This document shows, in pieces, positions 1 to 10,600 of a stretch of DNA of 64,000 bases (position 1 is the stretch's first letter; every line of letters begins with the position of its first letter). The DNA lies in assembly GCA_905147135.1 (NCBI GenBank), contig LR990061.1, positions 124,001-188,000 on the forward strand. Reading direction: 5' to 3'. The notes beneath the pieces are model-generated. The model was not told where the DNA came from and made no database searches. It worked only from the letters and a program-made list of their open reading frames with translations. This stretch comes from Blastobasis lacticolella. Taxonomy: Eukaryota > Arthropoda > Insecta > Lepidoptera > Blastobasidae. The position numbers were made by a program, and so were the translations under genes.

Positions 1-1881
1 GTGAGGTAGGTGGGAGGGTGATTTTTCAGTGATGAATGCCCCCGCAGTGCGGGGCGCGGGGCATTGAGCATTTTCATCCGCGATACGTAACTCGATGACA
101 ATCCTCGGAAAAAGTATGCACACGAGATTATGCTCCAACTTGTTCCAAGATATTATATCCCGAGACGAGAAACCTAATGTTTGCCAATGCGAATTGTACA
201 ACTAAACTTCGATTTTTAATTCGATGCAAAAAAGTAAAGATTTGTTTCTATAAGCAGTGCCTGTTGTGTCATATATGTATGTATGTCTGTAACATAAAGC
301 GGTTTAACCGATTTTTTTATTGAATTGAGATATTTCACTGCTGGGTCTCCCCCAGAGATCTCAACAAATGCCGGTTCTGAGCCGTGCGCATCTAGCTGAT
401 ACTCGCGACCTTTCGTTCAGGTACCGGCGACCAGGTCTTCGGTCCATCTCGCTAGAGAGAGGTGTGCCCATTGAATCCTTTTGGAAACCTTCACCTTTCG
501 GGTGGGCGGACAGCACAATTGCGACGTGATCATGTGCTTGAGCATGAAAGGAAACTTGTATCTCGGAAAAATTTTAAACTAATTTTTTAGCGAACATTTA
601 CGAGCCTCCATCTCTGGATTTATCTTCGGAAAATTATCCTCGTGTGCGTTGTTCCGAGCGTTCGTAACAAAATGACTAACCGCGCTGTGCGGAGTCCGCG
701 AGCGCACTGAAAAACGTTTCTTCAACTCCCTGCCCCGCGCCCCCGCGCTCATCCCCGATACTTCACATGACGTCACCCACTCTGCACCCTGATATATCAG
801 TTAAGTTGTCGACCTATAAGTTTCCTTCCAAACTCTTTAAATCCTATTAATATTTTGTAACCTCCGTTTATTTCTTGTTTATATATTGCAACAATCAGTC
901 GCGTCTGAATTATGATATGACAGACGTGGGATGCTTTTTTTTTTATTATTCTAAATAAATCAGTGTATGAAAACTATTTTTGCATAAATACAGAATGCAG
1001 AAGGCCACGGGGGGCTTATTGCTAAAGATTAACAAAACAATACGAGTCCATAAAGTAGAATAATATTGGACATCATTTACTCTCTAACTGCAACTGGCAC
1101 AGATCGGCGACAGAATCAATATTAAGTACTTAAGACCTAACTGTAATAAGTTTGCTACTTCACGTCGCCTTCACCTCCCAAAAAGCGTCCGCAGGCCCAT
1201 CGCACATTACCACCACTCGCAAACTATTTGGACGCTCTCCAAGTACTGGTTACCGAATACGCTTCGCGGAACTAGGGCATTCCACGCTTCATAACTTGGT
1301 TGCATTACTCCCTTAACATAAACTCTTTGTTAAAGGGGGATGATTTTCATTGTAAAAAATATAAAATGTTTAGTAATTTCTGTCTACTGCCAGTTATCTG
1401 AGACTTCTCATTGGTTCCACTCCATTTACGGTACCATTAGTCAGTGTCGCCTCCTTCTTCGGCTCGCGAAGCGCGCGATTATAAAGTTCCGGAGGCTTTA
1501 ATCGATCGAGTGTCGCGTATAATCTCGCGATTTTCATTCCGGGTGATTCCCTCGAAACTCACAGTGAACTTACATTTATCTACCTCAATCCGGATTCTAT
1601 TGATCACACGATAACACCGCTCAAATCGAATAACGAAACATTACCTGAGGACTTGTTCCACGCACTTGCCATCCCACAAAATCTACGACCAATCCCTCTA
1701 AACAGCACTCAGCAAACTCCAACCTAGAGTTAGAACTCACACAACTCACGACCGAATCACTGTAGATCCGCGCGGTAGTCGCTCGAATTACTTACCTCCT
1801 AATAAAATTCCTGTACATAGCACTTGACCCAAAGACCGTCTTCCCTTCCCATCCCTGGCTGAGCGCAAATTCCTGTTGCAG
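1..1881. other. Non-coding stretch before the Gln-rich exon
   Basis: No convincing exon is seen here on either strand; the short open frames lack splice context and recognisable domains. The last 50 bases form a pyrimidine-rich tract leading to the 3' splice site at 1880-1881, so at least the right end is intron. If the Gln-rich exon belongs to Skeletor, all of this is intron of that gene (inference). Confidence 0.5.
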
Positions 1882-2700
1882 AACCGCAACAGGGCGCTGA
1901 CGACCCCTGCGCCGGCCACCCGCGCGGCCCCCCGCCGGCCCATACAGGCGCTCGAGGCCACGACCTACCGCCCCCCGCGGCCGCGCCTCGGCGCCGGGCC
2001 CCTGCCGCCGCTCCTGGCGACCAACTCGGCCGGCCACGCGCACCTGCAGCGCCGAGCAGACTCCTACTCCTCACCAAACGCCCAACTCCTCCAACCAGAG
2101 ACACAAGCTCAGTCCGGGCCGAATCCGCAACAACAACTACGACAACCAGTCGCGCCGGACGCGAACCAATATTACCAGCAACAATACGAACAGTATCTGC
2201 AGCAGCAGTACCTTCAACAACAATATCAGAGCATACAACAACAAACGCAACCGCAGGCGATCCAAACGCAACCGCAGGCGTTCCAAACGCAACCGCAGGC
2301 GTTCCAAACGCAGCCACAATATCAGAGCCTCCAAACGCAACCGCAGACATTCCAATCGGTTGAAAATCAGCAACAATATCAGCCGCAGCAATACCAAAGC
2401 TTGCCGCAACCGATCGACACCGGGTTTCAGCAGTACCAACAACAACCACAGTACCAATTCTCGCCAAGCCCTCAGCCGTCTCAGTCTTCTAACGATAGCC
2501 TGGAGGCACTGAAGCAGCAGTTGGCAGCGTTGCAGCGTCAACGGGCGCTATTTGAGAGGCAGCTTGCTGAGCAGCAGTCGCTGCCAGCTGGGCAGCAGTC
2601 ATCGCCCGCGGCAGGGCAGCAGTCGCCGCCCGCGCCGCGCTACGACGTGACAGTGGAGCGCAGCGTTGACCTTGACCTACATGCGCCGAGGGACCAGTGA
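1882..2700 (+). CDS. Gln-rich terminal exon, possible alternative 3' exon of Skeletor
   Basis: A terminal exon of 272 codons plus a TGA stop at 2698-2700. It follows a pyrimidine tract and a CAG acceptor at 1879-1881, and no ATG start fits, so the 5' part of the protein lies outside the window. The order is: an Arg/Pro/Ala-rich start, a long Gln/Tyr/Pro low-complexity region (about 2130-2470) with repeated YLQQQ-like and FQTQPQA-like units, a short Leu/Gln heptad stretch (LEALKQQLAALQRQRALFE, a likely coiled coil), and a Ser/Pro/Gln tail. No known domain is visible. The exon opens in phase 0, as does the first Skeletor exon seen downstream (7586), on the same strand, so both could be spliced to one upstream donor. 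A separate nested gene is the alternative. The exon is confident; its owner is not. Confidence 0.6.
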   Translation, partial: NRNRALTTPAPATRAAPRRPIQALEATTYRPPRPRLGAGPLPPLLATNSAGHAHLQRRADSYSSPNAQLLQPETQAQSGPNPQQQLRQPVAPDANQYYQQQYEQYLQQQYLQQQYQSIQQQTQPQAIQTQPQAFQTQPQAFQTQPQYQSLQTQPQTFQSVENQQQYQPQQYQSLPQPIDTGFQQYQQQPQYQFSPSPQPSQSSNDSLEALKQQLAALQRQRALFERQLAEQQSLPAGQQSSPAAGQQSPPAPRYDVTVERSVDLDLHAPRDQ

Positions 2701-3354
2701 CCGCTAAAGCGACGCGTAGGACTATTACCAAACCGATACATAATTAGCCACATTCGACTGATGGGCCGCTCGGGTGACCCGAAGAAGCGCGGAGATACAC
2801 GAAGTAGAGCTGCGGACGTTGGCATTGGGCTAGATTGCCTGTGTGCCTTCGCAATCGTAACTACGGATCGTCTAGCTCACTCTTAGCTTCAATTCTTTGC
2901 GAATGAACAGTGCAGTTGATATACGGGCTAGGGAATAGGTTCTCAGTACTTAGATACGGTTAGACTAGGACTCTCGCGCTGCTACGTGGTCTATGCTAAC
3001 GATAACTCAAATAATTATAATAATATTAATTTTTGTCGACGTTTTAGTTCACATACAACAGTGATATCGGCTCCAATTATGCTGTAAATTTAATTTGAAA
3101 ATGTTTACTTAAAGCCAAGAAAAGGCCAGTGCGGCATTGTGAAGCCATGTGATAATAATAGTTAAAAGTACAAAGTTACGATATGTGATAAATATGGTTG
3201 AGGGTTCACCGTCGCTAACAATGAAATTGTATCAGTCGATGTCCGGTTATATAAACTAGTTGTAGGTTTTGTTATATTTGTAATAAATTAATTCTTAAGT
3301 ACAAGCTAATGTATTGACTAAAATGTGATATAAAATACTCAAATGGTGAATAAA
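2701..3354 (+). other. Probable 3' UTR with two polyadenylation signals
   Basis: AT-rich sequence after the TGA of the Gln-rich exon. AATAAA occurs at 3282-3287 and again at 3349-3354, and either could end the transcript. Polyadenylation here, upstream of the DOMON exons, is what an alternative terminal exon would need. Confidence 0.45.
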
Positions 3355-3902
3355 GCTTGCCAACACGCTCGTTTGTTTGATTACGACTTGTCTTATGGAA
3401 AACGTAACACATAAAATTACCCTGTTTCGAATTTGGGCTCTTCTGTCTTACGCCACAAGAGTTAAAGTCATACGACGTGAATGAGATGAGTTGCCGTGTG
3501 TACAGTATTAATTATGCCGAAGAGTTTGCAAAACAATAACTCCTTTTGCAAACAGAAACACGCGACTTATAGCAATCAGGTCGCGTGACGAATCTTGGTC
3601 GGATTACTTACATAACACATAACTCGGTCTCGTGGGACGCGATTGTTCGCTCGCGACTTTACGTCAAAGCCTTAACCGTAGATTCCAGCAATCATAACTG
3701 TCTCATAGCTGCAGCTACACTTTTTGTCTCATTCATATTGCCATTTACTGGTAGTTTATGCAGTATTCTTCCAAAAGACTGCGTATTTACTACTTTTCGT
3801 AGACTTCGATTTAGGTATATATTTTGCGTTCTTTTCGTACCTCATAGACTTAATAAATTTCTGGGTATTTCTAACTTAATTATAGCCTTGATGTAGCCTT
3901 CA

Positions 3903-4010
3903 AGGCTAGAGTGAATAGGCTGTTCCTAGACAGGCACGCTCTCGGCTATCGTCACCACCCTTTTACCACCAGGTAAAATGGCGGTCAAATGCCTGGCTAA
4001 AAAAAATAAT
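3903..4010 (+). repeat. Dispersed repeat, LINE 3'-end-like, copy 1
   Basis: Matches 9612-9712: both contain a CTAGACAGGC block, then a TCGTC block, then ATGGCGGTCAAATGCCTG followed by CTA. This copy ends in an A-rich run, as retroposed elements do. The family is not identified. Confidence 0.55.
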
Positions 4011-4438
4011 TTAGGTCTGTTTTCGAAATATTGTGTATTGTTGCATACAATTAATAAGCGATAATTTAGCATCTAACGTGATCAACTTACAAACGAGTCC
4101 ACAGACTACTAGCTGCTTGCAAATTTTCTGCATACGAATGAATCCAATGAAATAAGTAGAAAATGACCAACAGAATGTAGGTAGAGAGTTATATTTAGAA
4201 AGACCTTGATTTACGCAAAAGCTTGTTGTACCTAAAAACGATTTCGCACGACGCTAAACGAAGTGACACGAATTACGAAATTTATTCAAAAATCTTCTCG
4301 TAACTAATCGCAGAATCTGAAATGGGCATAATTAGATATAAAAACTTCCATAAAACTGAAAAGGAGACCAGATTATACAGAGAGAGGCAAGATGATTTAA
4401 AAACGAAGTCCTTCGTAATATCTCCCGTATAAGACATG

Positions 4439-4739
4439 AGAGCTTCGGTGGCCTAATGGTTTGGAGGACCGACTCGTACCCTGAGTTACCGGGTTCGAAC
4501 CACAGTGCCAATGACTCTTTTCTTAGTTATGTACTAACCAATGCCGATAAAATATCGTGATGAATCCTGCACATCGCGACTGGATGTGTAACCACGATCC
4601 CATTTGGTCAGGTTCCCCTGTTAACAGGAGGAGGTACAATGGCAGTCGCTCCACTGTAATGACCCCTGCCAAATTCTGGATCTTGGGCATGGTGGATCTC
4701 GGCCCCTCGCGCGCGAGAGCACAAACGTCGCCAAAATGA
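4439..4739 (+). mobile_element. SINE-A copy 1 (tRNA-derived)
   Basis: Starts with a tRNA-like head (GCTTCGGTGGCCTAATGG, then the box B GGGTTCGAACC), followed by the family body: TTAGTTATGTAC, a degenerate ATCGTGATGAATCCTGCACA block, and GGATCTTGGGCATGGTGGA near the 3' end. The body is shortened and diverged. Confidence 0.8.
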
Positions 4740-5299
4740 CCACATGACCAAATATACGCGATGAATTCTAATATTTTGTTCGTGATGGCACCCCTATCGT
4801 GGCTGAGTGAGTGATGATTCTCATCCAGAATCTGTGAATCGCGGTCTTGGTACCACCAAATATAATCAAATCTCTAAATAGAATAAAGCAAAGTAACTAT
4901 TTTGTTCTCTGTGTTTCTCCGCTTACTTCTAAACTACGCAAGGGATTTTGATACAGTTTTACTATCATTTAGACAATTTCTTCCGAAAGATTTTTATGTC
5001 TATTATGGTAGAAAAAAGCCAAGAACACTCGTATGAAACCGAGGCAGGTCGAGGCTCGGTGTATAGGTAATATGGCCACGAAGGCCGAGAATCCGATGAC
5101 TCTAGGAGTAGCGATTTACATTTGCCAAAAACCGGCATGTAATACGCGTATCCTTATCGAGAGGGTCTCGTACGGACTGCCGTTTACGTAGATATAAAAG
5201 CAGATGTGGTCTCGTGATTGGGCAACGGCGAGCGGCGAGCGGGCGGCCTTCAACTGCGACCCGCGCATGCGCCGACACATGCAATGCAACATTTACATC

Positions 5300-6835
5300 A
5301 CAACACAGGCTGTATGCTGCCTCTCGGAAAGAGTAAAGCACAACCACCTGATTTTCTAAAGCGTACATGCACTTGTCGGTGTCTTGCGTAATTATGTAGT
5401 CTGTTAATGCTCTGTTTCTTTGAAATGGCAAAGCTCTTCGCAATAGTGCATAGCACCTCCTCTTGTCGAAATGTGTGAAAATATTGCGGCCAGCGCAGCC
5501 CGATATTTTATTTCTTCTTAGAAATAACGAAAACTTAACCGTTCATTGCTGGTATTGCCACAATTTTAACGTTGGACTGGCGGGTTGACGATCGCTGTGT
5601 TGAAAATACGTAACTCTGAAAACACTGCTACTCATTTTATGAGTTTATGGTTTGATCCCCATTACATAGCGCACTGGTGGCGTAATGGCTGGCTAAGCGG
5701 GTCGAACTCGTAAGCGAGGGGTTCGGAGTTCGATCTCCAGTGCCGCCATGTGACATAACTTTTTCTGAGTTATGTTACATTACTGAAACCTGATACTTAC
5801 GGTAAGGGAGACTATCGTGATTAAACCTGTACATTCAGGCGACTGAATGTGCAACCATGATCTACTTTGGTCAGGTTCTCCAGTTAACAGGATCACGAAG
5901 GTCAGATGGCAGTTGCTCTATTATAATTAACGGCCCTGCCAAATCCTGGATAATGGTCAACGCGGGCCCAGGGCCCTCGTGCGCGTGAGCACAATCGGGA
6001 TACCAATGGAAGGTCAAGATGATTTTTTGCATTTATAGTTTGGTCCTTACTAGCTGGTTTAACGCTGTGATATTCGACCTGTCAATAAATGGACCCACCT
6101 CGCCATGAGCACTAAGACTATTGCGATCTTGCAATATCTATATCACAAGACAGCCTTCTCCAACATGCCAGCCTCGATATGGCTGCTCCTTTGAAAAGGC
6201 AAAGCTCTGGGAACAAAGGCTCTAAAGGCGGAAATTGTACATGCTCTTGCCATTGTACTAATGTAGCAGTGTATGTTATTGTATAGCCTATTATTCTGCT
6301 ACTTGTTAAAAACGAAAGCTCTCTACGAGAATGCAATGAGTGTTTGCGTCATAGCAGAACCTATTATTTTTCTGCCTCTTGAAAGAGCAAATCCCAACCT
6401 TTTATTTCACTCATGCGCTAATAGTATATTTGCTTTGCCGGTGTAAATACTAGTATTACCTAATAGCAAGACCTTCTATTTTAACTCCTCTTAAAAGTGC
6501 AATACTCGCAAACTACTTCACTTGGCGAGTATGAAATGTTTGCATCATAACAAAACCTTCTATTTTACTCCCTCTTGAAAAGAGCAAAGCTCTTCGCGAG
6601 CTACGAGTATGTTTGCGTCAGCACACACGAAGAAACAAGAGTGCTTATTTCGCTCAAATGCTAACACTTAGTACATGCTCTTGATGAGCATTGCATTATG
6701 CCATTGTCTACTACTTTACTTTTTCTTTACAAAATGTGAAGCTAACTAAGAAAATGTAATTTCTGTGACAGCACATCCTCCAGTTTCCCTCCTTCCGGAA
6801 AAGAATAAAGCTCTTCGTCATAAACTTCTTAATGT
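5300..6835. repeat. Degenerate tandem array, unit roughly 90-110 bp
   Basis: Diverged units recur at about 5310, 5410, 6140, 6350, 6460, 6550 and 6770. Each has a core like CCTCTTGAAAAGAGCAAAGC, often followed by CTCTTCGC and then TTTGCGTCA. The core is partly self-complementary. SINE-A copy 2 interrupts the array. Open frames here are short and unrelated to known proteins. Confidence 0.5.
5669..6022 (+). mobile_element. SINE-A copy 2 (tRNA-derived, near full length)
   Basis: Complete head with CTGGTGGCGTAATGGCTGG and GAACTCGTAAGCGAGGGGTT, then TTCGATCTCC. The body runs from TGAGTTATGTTACATTACTG to CAAATCCTGGATAATGGTCA and ends with the CGTGCGCGTGAGCACAATCG block. It is inserted into the degenerate tandem array. 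Confidence 0.85.
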
Positions 6836-7585
6836 ACCGTAAAAACCGTAAACAATTTATTTAATTGCTTTACACAAATATAATTGAAGTATTTTGCCAT
6901 TCATTATCCTTATTGATGTATATCTGAGCTGACATTTTGGTTGCTTTAATTATATTTGCCATTTGCAACGCCATACCGACACTTTCATGCAGGAAAATGG
7001 ATTCTGAGAAAGTAGTGTAAGAACCTTTAAGTTTGTACCTTGGGCTTGCACCAAATACTGTTATTAATTATTAGTTATGAAAGAGCTTAGTAATTATGCA
7101 TTTCTGTCGCACGAGTAATTTTGCCAACATGTGTGAATATCTCCTCGAAACCTAATCGCAAGTATTGTTTGAGGTAGATCGAGAGTTACACAATACGCTA
7201 TGCGTATGGTTTGGATTAAAATAGTTTTGAAATGACCTTAGAATTAAAGAAGTGGTATTGGCCTTCAGATCACATGCATTTATGTTTTGTAAGCCATATG
7301 AAACGCGATATTTGATACAATAGATATCTGTATAACGTCATATCATACACGAAAAAGGCTAACGAGTAAAAATATGTTTCATAATACGAATAACATTGTA
7401 AACTATACGGCAACGGATAGCTAAATAGACGTTTGCAATACCAGGGGTATTACTCATGTATTGCCGTTAAACCTTTACGTCATATAAATGAGACATGACC
7501 CGACATGATGTCGTCGATGTCAGGTGTCCAGTGTGACCGCATAAGTTTTGATCTTCGCACTGATATTCTTTCCTTCTTTTCGTAG

Positions 7586-7685
7586 TCAAAGCTGAACTGC
7601 GAGGTGTTGCTGGACGAGCTCGCGTTCGAGGTCCGCTGGGCGCTCGCCGGGGATAGCCTCGTGTTGCAGCTCGTCGCAAAGCTGG
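7586..7685 (+). CDS. Skeletor: Skeletor exon: start of the DOMON domain
   Basis: 33 codons plus one base, opening in phase 0 after TTTTCGTAG and ending at the donor G|GTAAGT. It encodes SKLNCEVLLDELAFEVRWAL and the next DOMON strand. The preceding exon is not in the window. A minisatellite begins at this exon's last bases. Confidence 0.92.
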
Positions 7686-10600
7686 GTAAGTGACTCTCCT
7701 GTCTTAAGTCTGAGGTGGGTGAATGATCCATCTGCCTCTGGTAGAAGCTGAGTCAGTGACCCCTTTGTCTCAGTCAAAGGGTGATCCTTTGCCGTGGGAG
7801 TTAGGTGAGTGACCCACTTGTCTTTAGTGGAAGCTGGGTGAGTGATTTCACCCCAGTAGAAGGAGTATTGGCTATGAAGGTATGAGTGACCCCCTCTCTT
7901 CAGTGTAAGCGTGTGAGTGACCATTCTTTCCGAAGTCGAAGCGGGTGAATGAGCCTACTGTCTCACTTAGAAGCTGGATAAGTGACTCTGCCGCCCCCAG
8001 TTGAAGCTGTATTGCGACTCTGCTTGTAACATATTATCCTTTAAACCGAAATAGTAGGCGAGTTAAAAATACCTGCCAGCTCTACGCTGTCGTAATCCAC
8101 ATACACAATATTTTCTCCTTATCCATCCATCACCATCCTAGGCAGTTACTTCAAAATATCTTTCCCATTAACCACTTCATCTCTCTCCGACAGAGGATGG
8201 CGAATACATGTCCTTCGGCATATCCGGCGACGAGACCCGCTCCCAGATGGTGGGCGCGGACGTGGCGGTGGCGTGGGTGGACGCGGCCACGCTGCGCGGC
8301 CACGCCGTCGACTACTACCTGGACGCGAAGAGCCAGTGCGCGGGCGTGAGGGGGTCCTGCCCGGACGAGAGGCTTGGGGTCAGTATACTAGATTCGTTGG
8401 TTGAGTTAAGTGTATGTAGTAAGTATTACGTTAAACTTTTCTTCAGCAAGAAAATACGATACTGGTCATATGGACAAGAAAATTCATTTTTTTAAAATTG
8501 GGTAATCTCCACTGTTCACTCCCACCGCTTCAACTCCTGTTGACCCAGAACTTACAGCGACGACCCAAAAGAGCTACTGAATCAATATAGTAGATCATCA
8601 TCATAGCTGTCAATCCCGGCTCATGCCATGCCGGTCCTTCCGCATACGTTTACATCAATGACAGTATCACAAACTGAATCGCAACCTTAAAAAAAATATT
8701 TTTTAATATTTACCTTTAGTTCATTCATATAAATTGTCGTATATTCCAGGGTTATTTTAAATCTCCGCATCAATTAAGAACTTCGAATAAAGCCGTCGTT
8801 CGGCCAGAAATACTTTATTTATAATTGACTAAACGAGTCGACTTTTACTGACCTTTTCAACGGGTGTCACATTCACAAAATACGCGCTAACGTGGCGCTA
8901 ACATTTCTCCAAACTGACATAAGTTTCGCGAGATATCCACAACATGTTGCGAAAACTTTCACTCGGCTCGTATGAGAAGTTATTTAAAGATATTCAGGGA
9001 TCTCTAGCGCTTATTAAATGTCAGAAGGTTCTTGAGATTTGTGAGTTGCGGTGACGTTAACTAATGGGCCACAGCATAGTGTTGTGACTACCAGAGTGGC
9101 TCAGCTGGTTAAATGGCGGTCGCCACGCAGGGGTTTCGGGTTCGATTCCCGGCCGAGCAGAAATTTACATGATGAATTTTATTTTCTGTTACGCGCCAGG
9201 TGTAATAAGTATGTATTAAAAAAAGTTATCAAACAGTTATCTAACACCCATAGGGCTAGATGGTGCTGGGTGAATTTGTCCATGCACATTTATAATAATT
9301 ATTTATTATATTGTTACATCAGATTTCACCCCGCCAGTGCTGCTTCAACCACACTATTCTAATACCAATAACCATCTCGTTCGCAGGAGAAGACGAACTC
9401 TGTCCGTCTGCTGAACGCGGCGGTGGTGAACGGCTACTCCATCGTGACGCTGCAGCGGCCGCTGCGCGCCGCCGACGACCTCGACCGCGCCGTGCGCGCC
9501 AACGGCAACGGCTCGCAGCCCGTCGTGTGGGCGCTGGGGCCGCTCAACGCGCGCCAGGAGGTGTCCTACCACCACCACTACACAAAGGTACCGCTTCCCT
9601 GGACTCCTTCCGGGCCCGACTAGACTGTTTCTAGACAGGCTTGCTCGTTGCTCCCTTTATCGTCGTTTGCCATCATGCTGAGATGGCGGTCAAATGCCTG
9701 ACTAGTAACAAAGTTTCGCCACATACATATTTTGCAGACGACATACCTATATAGGCTTTTTCTCGATTAATTTACTCTAAACAAATTCTTGACAGACATT
9801 CTTCCATTTTTGTATTTGTCGTGGTCTCCGTGGTTGTTACATATAACCTGTAAGTAGTAGAGTATAATTGACAATAGCACTATCAGGTTAAGGTAGCTAT
9901 TATGGCTCGCCTCACCAAATATCAAACTGATTTTGATCTTATATTTCTTAAACAAGCAGTTGATCTTATATTTCTTATCGCCATTATATGTCATCACAAT
10001 GGTATCATCTTCTTTTGAGCCACGGGGCAGATTTGCTGTCCATAGTCTTCCCTCGTTTCTTAAACGAGTTATCTTTAGCATCAAGATAATTCGTTGACTG
10101 ACCAATTAAATTTGCTTCGTAACAGAATAGTACTTACGAGAAAAGTCATCCTGGCGTTAATGTCCTGGTTATGCTCTCGTGCACGAGGGCCCGGGGTCTG
10201 CCTCGACCATAATCCAGGATTTGGCGATCACGTAATTACAGTGGAGCGACTACCATCTGTCCTCCGTGACCCTGCTACCAGGGGAACCTGACCAGATTGG
10301 ATCATAGTTACAAATTCAGTTGCCAGAATTTGCAGGTTTCATCACGATGTTTTGCCTGGCCGTAAGAGCATCAGTCAGAATTTACCTAAGGTACATTTCC
10401 GAGGCACCTGTATACTTAACATTTCCCTCCCAGGGCGACAAATTGATCGAGTTCGGGCGGCCGCCCGTGTGGAACTGCCCGATGCCGGAAGCCGACGACG
10501 AGCGCGAGAAGCGGCCGCCCGCGCCCGCCGCGGGGACCACCTCCGACACGCCCAAGGAACCACAGGTGAGTGGCTTATACTTTTTTTTTGTTATTTTAAT

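Larger units (their letters stand above)
3355..7585. other. Non-coding stretch with repeats, upstream of the DOMON exons
   Basis: No exon is recognised. I looked specifically for the DM13 domains expected upstream of the Skeletor DOMON domain and found none on either strand, which places them left of the window. The stretch holds two SINE-A copies, a LINE-end-like repeat and a degenerate tandem array, listed separately. A GC-rich patch at 5220-5290 is unexplained. Confidence 0.5.

Noticed and set aside
1799..2541. Minus-strand open frames of 134 and 222 codons opposite the Gln-rich exon
   Set aside because: They arise because CAA/CAG repeats read as Leu/Val/Ala-rich frames on the other strand. 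They have no domain and no splice logic.
9110..9165. tRNA gene (SINE-B head, likewise at 37510-37570 and 48875-48925)
   Set aside because: Boxes A and B are present, but the acceptor stem does not pair and the sequence continues into a repeated SINE body.
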